This document shows, piece by piece, positions 34,730 to 43,358 of a stretch of DNA of 64,000 nt (position 1 is the stretch's first letter; each line of letters starts with the position of its first letter). The notes beneath the pieces were generated by a model, which saw only the letters and a list, made by a program, of their open reading frames with translations, did no database searches and was not told the DNA's origin. Source of the stretch: Clostridium_AD sp937920395. Lineage in GTDB: Bacteria > Bacillota > Clostridia > Clostridiales > Clostridiaceae. The position numbers and the translations under genes are program-made. The DNA is taken from contig DAVZGP010000007.1 in assembly GCA_052274345.1 (NCBI GenBank), forward strand, positions 1 to 64,000. The letters run 5' to 3'.

Positions 34730-34774
34730 AAAAAGCAACTTACAGAAAATTTTCTGTAAGTTGCTTTTTATTTT
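34730..34774 (+). terminator. Terminator of rpiB-upp
   Basis: A perfect 20-bp inverted repeat (34730-34749 and 34750-34769; arms contain GCAACTTACAG) is followed by ATTTT. Confidence 0.9.
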
Positions 34775-34820
34775 GGTGTATATCGTTCCTGTTATATATA
34801 TGTTGTTATATCTATAATAG

Positions 34821-34916
34821 TATGACTTTTTACGGAAGTAATTCCAAACATTAGAATTAATCAATCAACTTTCACGTTTCAAACTCTTATTTGGAGTTCT
34901 AAAGGGAAAAGTCATA
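34821..34916. repeat. Spaced 10-bp inverted repeat
   Basis: TATGACTTTT (34821-34830) faces AAAAGTCATA (34907-34916) across 76 bp just after the rubrerythrin stop. It may be a remnant element or an extended transcript end; no gene lies inside. Confidence 0.3.
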
Positions 34917-34926
34917 TGATATTATC

Positions 34927-35472
34927 TTATTTGAAATATCTAGTAAGTAATCCTTGGAATGCACGACCATGACGAGCTTCATCTTTACACATTTCATGTA
35001 CTGTATCATGTATAGCATCGTAGTTAAGTTTTTTAGCTAAAGTAGCTAAATCTTTTTTACCTTGACAAGCACCGTGTTCTGCATCAACTCTCATTTCAAG
35101 ATTTTTCTTAGTATCACCTGTTACTACTTCACCAAGCATTTCTGCAAATTTTGAAGCATGATCAGCTTCTTCAAAAGCAATTCTTTTATAAGCTTCTGCA
35201 ACTTCAGGGAAACCTTCTCTATCAGCTTGACGACTCATTGCTAAGTACATACCAACCTCAGAACATTCTCCAACGAAGTTAGCTCTTAAACCTTCTATAA
35301 CTTCAGCGTCTACGCCCTTGGCAACTCCAACTTTATGTTCATCTGCCCATTCCATTTCACCTTCAGTTTTCTCTACAAATTTATCACTTTTAGCTCCGCA
35401 AATAGGACAGACATCAGGTGCAGATTCCCCTTCATAGATATATCCACATACTGTACAAACAAACTTCTTCAT
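34927..35472 (-). CDS. Reverse rubrerythrin (peroxide reductase)
   Basis: The 181-residue protein has an N-terminal rubredoxin domain (CTVCGYIYEGESAPDVCPICG, read as two Cys pairs at about 6-9 and 22-25) followed by a ferritin-like diiron four-helix domain with EADHASKFAEML and a C-terminal DEARHG. This reversed order defines reverse rubrerythrins, which in clostridia reduce H2O2 with electrons from NADH:rubredoxin reductase. It starts at ATG 35472 with a GAGGAAAT site upstream. A Crp/Fnr regulator lies beside it. Confidence 0.93.
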   Translation of the reverse strand: MKKFVCTVCGYIYEGESAPDVCPICGAKSDKFVEKTEGEMEWADEHKVGVAKGVDAEVIEGLRANFVGECSEVGMYLAMSRQADREGFPEVAEAYKRIAFEEADHASKFAEMLGEVVTGDTKKNLEMRVDAEHGACQGKKDLATLAKKLNYDAIHDTVHEMCKDEARHGRAFQGLLTRYFK

Positions 35473-35506
35473 ATATATTTCCTCCCCGTATTCTTTTGAG
35501 TTAGAC

Positions 35507-35523
35507 TACAATTATAAATTGTA
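35507..35523. promoter_or_regulatory. Candidate operator upstream of reverse rubrerythrin
   Basis: TACAATTATAAATTGTA (35507-35523) is a perfect 17-bp palindrome about 35 bp before the start codon. Spacing resembles a Fur/PerR-type 7-1-7 site, although the bases deviate from the PerR consensus. Confidence 0.4.
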
Positions 35524-35674
35524 TCCTCTCATATATTAGTTATGTAATTTATTAAATAGAATTAAAATTAGTATTTATCTTTGCTACAAGTACAACTATA
35601 CATCAACGGATAATAATTATCAAGTAAAATTTAATATCTTTTAAGAAACATTTCGGGAAAATTCGACAATTGAA

Positions 35675-36370
35675 TTAAATCAGAATATCTTCAATGCCAT
35701 TTAAATCTTTTATTTGAAATAAATTTTTATTGAAATCTATTAATCCATCACTTTTCATATTAACTAGCTCTCTTGAGAGAGAGGGACGTTGTACTCCTAG
35801 ATGCTGGGCAAGATTTTTCCTGGATAGCGGAAGCACAAGGTTTAAATTCTTTTGAATTTCGTATTGATATAATAAATAGTTAGATATTTTTTGCCTTAGG
35901 GTTTCAAAGGAGAGCTCTTTTATTTTTCTATTTAATAGAAGGATTTTACTAGATAACAATTGCATGAAATTATTTAATACTATAGGGTAGGAGCTACACA
36001 TAGATATAATATCTTTTTTTGATATATAAAGGATAATTGAACCAATAGATGATATTATAGTAGCTGGATAGATGTTTGTTTCTGAAAAAGCTATTGCTTC
36101 ACCAAAAATTTTACCCTTGTTTAATTTTGCTAGTGTAACGATTTTTCCGCTAGCGTAATGTTTTTGAACCTCAAGGTTTCCTTCAATGACAATGCCTAGC
36201 GAATCGCATACATCACCCTCCAAGGCTACTATTGAGGTGTGATATTCATCGTTATTTTTAGAGTTATTAGAAATTGAATACTTTACACTTAAAATTAGAC
36301 TCTGAAGTTCTAGTGAAGTTAAACCTTTGAATAAGATACATTGTTTCAAATCATTTACTAATTTATCCAT
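35675..36370 (-). CDS. Crp/Fnr family transcriptional regulator
   Basis: The 231-residue protein has an N-terminal cyclic-nucleotide-type beta-roll domain (GDVCDSLGIVIEGNLEVQKH, then GKIFGEAIAFSE), a long dimer helix and a C-terminal winged helix (LPLSRKNLAQHLGVQRPSLS). There is no N-terminal Cys cluster of Fnr type, so any iron-sulfur or haem ligand is not evident. It is divergent from a ferredoxin gene with a GTAAC/GTTAC palindrome between them, recalling HcpR-like nitrosative or redox stress regulators. Ligand unknown. Confidence 0.88.
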   Translation of the reverse strand: MDKLVNDLKQCILFKGLTSLELQSLILSVKYSISNNSKNNDEYHTSIVALEGDVCDSLGIVIEGNLEVQKHYASGKIVTLAKLNKGKIFGEAIAFSETNIYPATIISSIGSIILYISKKDIISMCSSYPIVLNNFMQLLSSKILLLNRKIKELSFETLRQKISNYLLYQYEIQKNLNLVLPLSRKNLAQHLGVQRPSLSRELVNMKSDGLIDFNKNLFQIKDLNGIEDILI

Positions 36371-36396
36371 AGAATCACCCTTAAATTTTTATTATG

Positions 36397-36410
36397 GTAA
36401 CATGGGTTAC
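36397..36410. promoter_or_regulatory. Crp/Fnr-type operator palindrome
   Basis: GTAAC (36397-36401), four bases and GTTAC (36406-36410) form a two-fold site in the divergent promoter region of the regulator and the ferredoxin. It fits the geometry of a Crp/Fnr dimer and probably binds the adjacent regulator. Confidence 0.6.
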
Positions 36411-36507
36411 ATATTATCATAAGTAATTTTAATATAATAATCATATACAGTCAATTGAAAATTTATTATTAAGAAAATATATATTTTAAATTTTAGGAGG
36501 TTTGAAA

Positions 36508-37248
36508 ATGAAAAGAAATATTATAAATATAGATGAGAACAAATGTAATGGTTGTGGATTATGCATAAATGCTTGCCATGAAGGTGCTATAGAACTTTTA
36601 AATGGTAAGGCTAAATTAATAAGTGATGAGTATTGTGATGGATTAGGTGATTGTCTACCGGAATGCCCAGTTGATGCTATTGAAATAATTGAGAGGGATG
36701 CTAAGGGGTACGACGTTGAGGCTGTTTTGATGAAAAAGGAGCAAAGTGATACTAAAGAAGACAAGAAGAGTAATCTACCTTGTGGATGTCCTGGGACAAT
36801 GGAAAAGTCTATAAAAAGAGATGACAATTTTAATGTAGTACAAGAGAAAGCTATAGTAAACACGAATGCAGAAGAATCAGGAGATTCAATGTTAAACCAG
36901 TGGCCGGTTCAACTTAAGTTAGTTAACTCAAAGGCAGGATTTCTAAAAGGTGCAGATATATTAATTGCTGCAGATTGTACTGCATATGCTTATGGAAATT
37001 TCCATAAGGAGTTTATAAAAGGAAGAATAACTTTAATAGGTTGTCCTAAACTTGATGATAATGACTATTATAAAGATAAAATTGCTGAAATTTTAAAGAA
37101 TAATGAAATTAAGAGTATTACAGTTATTAGAATGGAAGTACCCTGTTGCGCTGGTATTGTCAATTCTGTAAAGGAAGCTATGCTTAAAGCTAGAGTGATA
37201 GTTCCATACAAAGAGATAACAATTGGTATAAACGGAGTTATACTGTAG
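36508..37248 (+). CDS. 2[4Fe-4S] ferredoxin-domain protein
   Basis: The 246-residue protein begins with two iron-sulfur motifs: CNGCGLCINAC (about 12-22) and CDGLGDCLPECP (about 45-56). A third Cys group CGCPG lies near residue 92 and another pair, CC, near 211. The C-terminal 130 residues form a conserved domain of unknown function seen in clostridial ferredoxin-like proteins next to Crp-type regulators. The start is ATG 36508 after AGGAGG; TTG 36502 is too close. It is likely an electron carrier controlled by the divergent regulator. Confidence 0.85.
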   Translation: MKRNIINIDENKCNGCGLCINACHEGAIELLNGKAKLISDEYCDGLGDCLPECPVDAIEIIERDAKGYDVEAVLMKKEQSDTKEDKKSNLPCGCPGTMEKSIKRDDNFNVVQEKAIVNTNAEESGDSMLNQWPVQLKLVNSKAGFLKGADILIAADCTAYAYGNFHKEFIKGRITLIGCPKLDDNDYYKDKIAEILKNNEIKSITVIRMEVPCCAGIVNSVKEAMLKARVIVPYKEITIGINGVIL

Positions 37249-37490
37249 TATTATTTTAATGAATTATAAACAATAACTATTTTAGGTTTAAGTTAATTTA
37301 GAAAAGTATATATTATGCAGTTGTAATAATATATGCTTTTTTACTTTATAATAAATTTACATATATAGTTTATCAAACACTTTAAATTCTTATTGTTTTA
37401 GTGTAAAATGATAATGATTGATTATTAGATTATAAATTTTATATTTGATTTTTATCTAAGTAATTAAAATATATTATATGAGGTATAATC

Positions 37491-37979
37491 ATGAAAAGAA
37501 TTGACAAGCATAATTATTATTTGGATATATGCGAAACAATATCTGAACGAGGAACTTGTTTACGTAGAAATTTTGCGGCTATTATAGTCAAAAATGATGA
37601 AATTATGTCTACCGGATATTCGGGAGCACCTAGAGGAAGAAAGAATTGTTGTGATTTAGGCGTATGTAGAAGAGAAGAATTAAAAGTTCCAAGAGGGACA
37701 AGATATGAGCTTTGCAGATCTGTACATGCAGAACAGAACGCAATTATATCATCTAGGCGAAGTGATATGTTAGGGGCAACACTTTATTTGGTTGGTAAAG
37801 AGGTTAGTACCGGTGAATTAGTTGAAAATGCAGCTCCTTGTTCGTTGTGCAAGAGATTTATAATTAATGCAGGTATAGAGAAAGTTATAGTTAGAAAAGA
37901 TAAAATAAAATATAAGATAGTATTTGTACAGGAATGGATAGAAAATGATGACTCAATTCAAGGTGATGGTGGATATTAA
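37491..37979 (+). CDS. Deoxycytidylate deaminase (ComEB-like)
   Basis: The 162-residue zinc deaminase has the catalytic HAEQNAI (about 79-85) and PCSLC (about 114-118) motifs plus an extra Cys/His region (NCCDLGVCRR) of dCMP deaminases. It converts dCMP to dUMP for thymidylate synthesis. It starts at ATG 37491 after ATGAGG. In related clostridia it directly follows upp; here the rubrerythrin-regulator-ferredoxin group intervenes. Confidence 0.92.
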   Translation: MKRIDKHNYYLDICETISERGTCLRRNFAAIIVKNDEIMSTGYSGAPRGRKNCCDLGVCRREELKVPRGTRYELCRSVHAEQNAIISSRRSDMLGATLYLVGKEVSTGELVENAAPCSLCKRFIINAGIEKVIVRKDKIKYKIVFVQEWIENDDSIQGDGGY

Positions 37980-38045
37980 TTTCATAAATTTTAGTATATA
38001 TTTATCAAATAAAAACACTGTTTTTGTGAAAGAAAGGTTTTTTTT

Positions 38046-39074
38046 ATGAGTAATTTTTATGTTTTAGCAATTATTACAGCTTTGATTTCTGCTGTATTTA
38101 CACCTTTAGTTAGGAAATTAGCAATAAGGGTTAATGCCATTGATATTCCTAAAGATGCAAGAAGAGTTCATACAAAACCTGTTCCGGTTATGGGCGGACT
38201 AGCTATATACATAGCTTTTGTTTTAGGCGTGATTTTGTATAATGGAATTTTAACGCCATCTCAAACGGGAATAATTATTGGCGCGACTATAATTGTTATT
38301 GGTGGAATTATTGATGATATTAAAGATTTAAGACCTAGATATAAACTTCTTATACAAATTATAGCGGCTATATGTTTATTGATGTCAGGTGTAAAAATAT
38401 CAATGATAACTAATCCTTTTAGGGAATTCTATCCTTTTATAAGCATGGGATGGATTAACATACCGGTAACTATAATCTGGATTGTAGGTGTTACTAATGC
38501 ATTTAACTTAATTGATGGATTAGATGGATTAGCTGCAGGTATAGCATTCATATCATGTGTTACTCTAATGATAGTCTCTATACTTAGTGGAAGGCTCGAA
38601 GCGGCGTTTTTAACAGCTGTCTTAAGTGGTGCGATTTTAGGGTTTTTACCATATAATTTTAATCCGGCGTCTATATTTATGGGGGACACTGGTTCTCAAT
38701 TATTAGGATTTCTTTTAGCGGCCATTTCAATTGAAGGTGCAATTAAATCTGCGACAGCTTTTGTAATTGTAGTGCCAATTTTAGCATTTGCATTACCTAT
38801 TTATGATACGCTTTTTGCTATGATAAGACGTAAAGTTCATGGAAAACCTATAATGCAAGCAGATAAAGGACACCTGCATCATAGGTTATTAGCAATGGGG
38901 TTAAGCCAAAAACAAGCAGTTATTATTATGTACCTTATAAGTGCTATACTAGGCGGAATAGCCATTATAGCTATGCAAATTAGCACACAAAGGGCATATT
39001 TTTTATTAGCATCAGTAGGGGTTATTACTGTTTTAATAGCTTGGAAATATGGTATATTTGAGCAAAAAGATTAG
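38046..39074 (+). CDS. tagO: Undecaprenyl-phosphate GlcNAc-1-phosphate transferase
   Basis: The 342-residue polytopic enzyme of the MraY/WecA family has about ten membrane helices, IDDIKDLRPR (metal aspartates), NLIDGLDGLAAG (about 156-167) and the cytosolic HLHHRLL (about 277-283). It starts wall teichoic acid or other undecaprenyl-linked polymers by transferring GlcNAc-1-P to the lipid carrier. It is followed by wecB, whose product makes UDP-ManNAc, supporting a teichoic-acid linkage-unit role. Confidence 0.93.
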   Translation: MSNFYVLAIITALISAVFTPLVRKLAIRVNAIDIPKDARRVHTKPVPVMGGLAIYIAFVLGVILYNGILTPSQTGIIIGATIIVIGGIIDDIKDLRPRYKLLIQIIAAICLLMSGVKISMITNPFREFYPFISMGWINIPVTIIWIVGVTNAFNLIDGLDGLAAGIAFISCVTLMIVSILSGRLEAAFLTAVLSGAILGFLPYNFNPASIFMGDTGSQLLGFLLAAISIEGAIKSATAFVIVVPILAFALPIYDTLFAMIRRKVHGKPIMQADKGHLHHRLLAMGLSQKQAVIIMYLISAILGGIAIIAMQISTQRAYFLLASVGVITVLIAWKYGIFEQKD

Positions 39075-39141
39075 ATTATATATTATTTCATAACTTTTAG
39101 TTTGTGTGCAGTAACAAATTAATTTATATAGGAGGCATGTG

Positions 39142-40272
39142 GTGGAAAACATTAAAATTATGGTTATATTTGGTACGAGGCCTGAGGCCATAAAAATGGC
39201 ACCTCTAATTAAGGAATTAGAAAAAGTACCTCAAATACAATGTAAGGTCTGTGTTACGGCGCAGCATAGAGAAATATTAGATCAAGTTCTTGAAATTTTC
39301 AACATAAAACCTGAATACGATTTAAATATAATGAAAACAAAACAAAGTTTAACAGGGATAACGTGTTCTGTACTTTCTGGGCTTGAGAAAATTTTTGATA
39401 AGGAAAAACCGAATATGGTATTAGTACACGGAGATACTACAACTACTTTTGCGGCAGCACTTGCAGCATTTTATAGAAAGATACCCGTAGGGCATGTTGA
39501 AGCAGGTCTTAGGAGCCACAAAAAATATTCACCTTATCCTGAAGAGATTAATAGAAAATTGACCGCGTCCCTTACAGAATTGCATTTTGCGCCTACAAGT
39601 ATCTCTAAAGAAAATTTATTACTAGAGGGAATAGACGAAAAAGATATTTTTGTTACTGGGAACACAGTTATAGATGCTATGAAATATACAATAAAAGACA
39701 ACTATGTTTTTGAAAATCATGAGTTAAATTCAATTGATTTTAAAAATAAAAAAATTATAATGGTTACAGCTCATAGAAGAGAAAATTGGGGAATTGGAAT
39801 TGAGAATATATGTAAAGCGTTAAAAATCATTGTTGAAGAAAATTCTGATGTAGAAATATTGTATCTTGTTCATCCCAATCCAGTAGTTAAAGACATGGTT
39901 TATAGTATTTTGAAGGATGTTTCTAGAATACATTTACTCAGTCCGATAGATACTAGAGAAATTCATAATTTAATGAAGAAATGTTATCTTGTAATGACTG
40001 ATTCGGGAGGAATTCAAGAAGAGGCACCTCATTTAGGCAAACCGGTATTAGTACTTAGAGATGTTACGGAGAGGGTAGAAGCTCTTGGTGCTGGTACAGT
40101 AAGGCTGGTTGGAATAGACATAGCTAAAATAGTACTAGAAGCTAATAGTTTAATTAGAGATGTAGAGAAGTATAACCATATGAGTAAATCAATTAATCCT
40201 TATGGTGATGGGAATGCTTCAATTAAGATAGTGAATGCACTAGTAAATTATTTTAACAACGTTCCAATTTAA
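39142..40272 (+). CDS. wecB: UDP-N-acetylglucosamine 2-epimerase (non-hydrolysing)
   Basis: The 376-residue GT-B-like enzyme interconverts UDP-GlcNAc and UDP-ManNAc. It has FGTRPEAIKMAPLI at the start, HGDTTTTFAAALAAF and GHVEAGLRS (catalytic Glu region), and TDSGGIQEEAP near residue 290. The start is set at the second of two GTG codons, 39142, which is 6 nt from AGGAGG; GTG 39139 is also possible. ManNAc is used with TagO in the teichoic acid linkage unit. Confidence 0.95.
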   Translation: MENIKIMVIFGTRPEAIKMAPLIKELEKVPQIQCKVCVTAQHREILDQVLEIFNIKPEYDLNIMKTKQSLTGITCSVLSGLEKIFDKEKPNMVLVHGDTTTTFAAALAAFYRKIPVGHVEAGLRSHKKYSPYPEEINRKLTASLTELHFAPTSISKENLLLEGIDEKDIFVTGNTVIDAMKYTIKDNYVFENHELNSIDFKNKKIIMVTAHRRENWGIGIENICKALKIIVEENSDVEILYLVHPNPVVKDMVYSILKDVSRIHLLSPIDTREIHNLMKKCYLVMTDSGGIQEEAPHLGKPVLVLRDVTERVEALGAGTVRLVGIDIAKIVLEANSLIRDVEKYNHMSKSINPYGDGNASIKIVNALVNYFNNVPI

Positions 40273-40282
40273 AGTTATATTG

Positions 40283-40320
40283 ATAAATTTAAGAATTTAA
40301 TTCTTAAATTTATTTTTTTT
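40283..40320 (+). terminator. Terminator of wecB
   Basis: ATAAATTTAAGAATT (40283-40297) pairs with AATTCTTAAATTTAT (40299-40313), followed by a T run to 40320. The stem has few GC pairs. Confidence 0.65.
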
Positions 40321-40654
40321 ATAATTTTAATAGTTTAAAATAACGGTTGTGATGATTACAAAATTCATAATCATACATAACAATATAGTAGGGTGAGTAG
40401 ATTGATTATCAAGGTATAAGGCATTTAAGAGCCTATATACTTCTAAAATATACTTAAGTAGACGTATATTTATGCTAATAATTGCTGATAATAATATGAA
40501 ATAACAATGATTAAAAGAAAAAGTGAAATATTTAAAGTAATAAGTTGCAATTGTTTTAAAGAAACAATACACTTAAATGGTAATATATACATATATAAAT
40601 CTTTTGTAAATGTTTAACCAAATAAAACATACATACTAAAGTTAATAAAACCCA

Positions 40655-40684
40655 TTGACAGTGGAATGTATAATGTAATATTAT
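40655..40684 (+). promoter_or_regulatory. Candidate atp operon promoter
   Basis: TTGACA (40655-40660), an 18-nt spacer and TATTAT (40679-40684) make the best sigma-A-like site upstream of atpI. Confidence 0.5.
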
Positions 40685-40925
40685 GAATATTAAGAAAGTT
40701 TTAAATGTTATTAAAATATAGTTTAATTGAATAACATATTTTTATAATTAGTTATTTACTAGTATTAAACCATAATAGGAAGATATATAGAGGAATAATA
40801 CTATTTTAACAATATAAATGGTATATTTGACTTTAAAACTTAGAATATCAAGGAATTTGGAGTTTTATTTATAAAAATTAGTAGACTATAATTACAATAT
40901 TGTTAGAGAGTAAGGAGAAGCGAAA

Positions 40926-41300
40926 GTGGACAGTAATTTTAGAAACATGTTTAAAAAAATTGCTATATATGATTTTTTTATTTCTTTAGTTTTTATTACA
41001 ATAATTTATTTTACAGCTAAATCATATGCATTATTTTTTTTATTAGGGATAATAATAGCACTAATGAATCTTTATGTTAATGGTATTACAGTAGAGTATT
41101 CTCTTGATAGTAAAAATTTAAAAGGTAAAGGCGTTATAGTAATAGGATCTTTTATAAGAGTTTTATTAGTGAGTGTGATTGGGTTTGCCATTGGCAGACA
41201 CAATATGTTCAATATAATTGCGTATATTTTCGGATATAGTGCGCAGTTCATATCTTTAGTGTATTACGGAATAAAAAATAAGGATATTGAAGGGAAGTGA
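40926..41300 (+). CDS. atpI: ATP synthase protein I
   Basis: The 124-residue protein has four membrane helices in two hairpins and matches the AtpI/UncI group, which helps assemble the c-ring and may carry Mg2+. It starts at GTG 40926 with AAGGAG upstream. As usual it is the first gene of the atp operon, and its last bases run close to the ribosome binding site of atpB. Confidence 0.85.
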   Translation: MDSNFRNMFKKIAIYDFFISLVFITIIYFTAKSYALFFLLGIIIALMNLYVNGITVEYSLDSKNLKGKGVIVIGSFIRVLLVSVIGFAIGRHNMFNIIAYIFGYSAQFISLVYYGIKNKDIEGK

Positions 41301-41304
41301 TATA

Positions 41305-41985
41305 ATGGAAAAAATAGTGCCGTTATTTCATATTAAATTCTTTGGCTACAGTATTGGAATTGTAGAAAGTATATTTGTCCAGTGGTGCATAATAGCTGTA
41401 ATAGCTATATTTTGTGTATTATTTATAAGAAACTTAAAAATAATTCCTGATAAGAAGCAAAATCTAATAGAAATGATTATGGATTTAATAAACAATCTTG
41501 TTAGAAATAATATGGGAGAAGAATATATGGGCTTTGTGCCTTATATAGGAACGCTGGCAATATTTTTAAGTTTTTTAAATTTAACGGGACTGATAGGTTT
41601 TCATCCTGCAACAGTGGATTATAGTGTATCATTAGCACTAGCATTAATAACATTCGTTGTTGTTCAATGGTATGCTATTAAGAAGATAGGCGTAGGTCAT
41701 TATTTAAAAGGATACGCTGAACCATATGCATTTATATTACCTATTAACTTAATGGAAAGGGTGATGCTTCCAGTATCATTGAGTTTTAGGTTGTTTGGAA
41801 ATATGACTGCAGGTGTTGTAATAATAAATTTGGCGTATACAGGTTTGTCTAGTTTGAATGGATTTGCTCAATTATTAGTCCCAATACCATTACATTTTTA
41901 TTTTGATTTATTTGATGGACTTATACAAATGGTTATTTTTGTTATGTTAACTATGGTTAACATAAAAGTCATAGCAGAACACTAA
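41305..41985 (+). CDS. atpB: F0F1 ATP synthase subunit a
   Basis: The 226-residue membrane protein has the conserved SLSFRLFGNMTAGVV segment with the essential half-channel arginine, and a C-terminal LPLHF/FDGLIQMVIFVMLTM helix. It forms the ion half-channels facing the c-ring. The start is ATG 41305 after AGGGAAGTG; the in-frame TTG 41287 overlaps atpI. Confidence 0.96.
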   Translation: MEKIVPLFHIKFFGYSIGIVESIFVQWCIIAVIAIFCVLFIRNLKIIPDKKQNLIEMIMDLINNLVRNNMGEEYMGFVPYIGTLAIFLSFLNLTGLIGFHPATVDYSVSLALALITFVVVQWYAIKKIGVGHYLKGYAEPYAFILPINLMERVMLPVSLSFRLFGNMTAGVVIINLAYTGLSSLNGFAQLLVPIPLHFYFDLFDGLIQMVIFVMLTMVNIKVIAEH

Positions 41986-42018
41986 ATTTAGTTTTTTAAA
42001 ATTAAGGAGGAATATATT

Positions 42019-42261
42019 ATGGTTTTAGATTCAGCAGCAATAATTACAGGAATGTCTGCAATAGGTGCAGGTGTTGCAGCAATAGGATGTATAGGTGGAG
42101 GAATAGGAACAGGTAATGCCGCAGCTAAGGCTGTAGAAGGAGTAGCAAGACAACCGGAAGCTAAAGGGTCCATAATTAGTACATTAGTTATAGGTGCAGC
42201 ATTCTCAGAAGCTACAGCTATATATGCATTCTTAATAGCGTTAATTTTAGCATTTAAATAA
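42019..42261 (+). CDS. atpE: F0F1 ATP synthase subunit c
   Basis: The 80-residue hairpin protein has glycine-rich helix 1, the polar loop ARQPEAKG (residues 43-50) and the ion-binding carboxylate Glu64 in FSEATAIY. The positions that ligate Na+ in Ilyobacter-type rings (Gln32 and Ser66) are Thr31 and Ala65 here, so proton coupling is predicted. It starts at ATG 42019 after AAGGAGG, the strongest site in the operon, in line with high c-ring stoichiometry. Confidence 0.97.
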   Translation: MVLDSAAIITGMSAIGAGVAAIGCIGGGIGTGNAAAKAVEGVARQPEAKGSIISTLVIGAAFSEATAIYAFLIALILAFK

Positions 42262-42321
42262 TATGGTACATATCAAAACGAAAAATTTTGAAATTAGGCC
42301 TAAAGGGGGCTTTAATAGATT

Positions 42322-42807
42322 ATGAATTTAAACGCACATGTATCTACAATTATATTCACAATAATAAATTTTGTAATATTGTTATTTATCTTAAAGCACT
42401 TTTTTAGTAAGCCATTAAACAAGATAATGGATGCAAGAATAAATGGAATAAACACATCTATTAAGAATGCTAAAGATAATGAAGCAAAAGCAGAAATTTC
42501 AAGAATAGAAAAAGATAAGTTATTACATGATTCAAAGACAAAAGGAAGAGAAATAGTTGAAGAGTATAAAGTAAAAGCTCAAAATATTTCTCAAGAAATA
42601 ATTGATGATGCAAAAAAAGAATCAATTACGATTATGGATAGATCAAGAGTGGAAATAGAAAGAGAAAAAGAAAAGGCAGTAAGTGAAATTCAAAAGCAAG
42701 TGATAGATTTATCTTTAATATTATCTGAAAGAGCTCTTGAGAAGCATATTGATGAAAAAGAGCATAGAAAATTAATAGAAGATTTTATTGTTAAGGTAGG
42801 TAGCTAA
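42322..42807 (+). CDS. atpF: F0F1 ATP synthase subunit b
   Basis: The 161-residue protein has one N-terminal membrane helix (about 8-26) followed by a long charged coiled coil, the peripheral stalk that holds F1 still. It ends 1 bp before atpH, so the two are coupled. Confidence 0.95.
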   Translation: MNLNAHVSTIIFTIINFVILLFILKHFFSKPLNKIMDARINGINTSIKNAKDNEAKAEISRIEKDKLLHDSKTKGREIVEEYKVKAQNISQEIIDDAKKESITIMDRSRVEIEREKEKAVSEIQKQVIDLSLILSERALEKHIDEKEHRKLIEDFIVKVGS

Positions 42808-42808
42808 A

Positions 42809-43342
42809 ATGTATGAATACTTATATAAAAGATATGCATTAGCACTATATGAAGTTGCAGAGGAAAAAGGGAAAGTAGAAGAATATTTAGAGGACCTACG
42901 AGAAATTGTTTCACTTATGAAAAATGATGTTGATTTTTTAAAAGTTATTAAACATCCTAAAGTAGGTACATCTAAAAAGAAGGAACTATTCACCAAAATT
43001 TTCAAAGGCAAAATTGATGACGGGTTGTTATCTTTTTTGCTTATACTTATAGAAAAGAACAGAATATTGTTTGTTGATGAAGATCTTAAAGAAATGGAGA
43101 AAATTCATTTAGATCGTACGAATACACTGCTAGCAGAAGTTAAAACTGTAATTCCTCTTGTAGAAACAGAAAGGGAAAATCTCAGGGTTAAACTAGCCAA
43201 GATGTATGACAAAAAAATTATTTTCGATGAAAAATTAGATAAAAAAGTTATCGGCGGAGTATATATAAGAATTGGTGATGACGTTATTGATGGTACAATA
43301 CAAAGCAAATTAGATGAAATGAAAAAATTAATGTTCAAATAG
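42809..43342 (+). CDS. atpH: F0F1 ATP synthase subunit delta
   Basis: The 177-residue protein has the N-terminal six-helix OSCP domain (YKRYALALYEVAEEKG) and the C-terminal VIGGVYIRIGDDVIDGTI motif. It joins subunit b to the top of the alpha subunits. It is translationally coupled to atpF. Confidence 0.95.
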   Translation: MYEYLYKRYALALYEVAEEKGKVEEYLEDLREIVSLMKNDVDFLKVIKHPKVGTSKKKELFTKIFKGKIDDGLLSFLLILIEKNRILFVDEDLKEMEKIHLDRTNTLLAEVKTVIPLVETERENLRVKLAKMYDKKIIFDEKLDKKVIGGVYIRIGDDVIDGTIQSKLDEMKKLMFK

Positions 43343-43358
43343 GAAAAGAGGTGAGTTT

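Larger units (their letters stand above)
40273..40925. other. Long leader region of the atp operon
   Basis: These 653 bp hold the wecB terminator and the likely atp promoter (both listed separately). The rest is AT-rich with scattered stops and no ribosome binding site linked to a frame. No riboswitch fold was recognised in the roughly 230-nt untranslated leader. Confidence 0.5.

Noticed and set aside
40327..40572. 81-codon minus-strand frame in the atp leader region
   Set aside because: No ribosome binding site, low-complexity AT-rich codons and no homology pattern.
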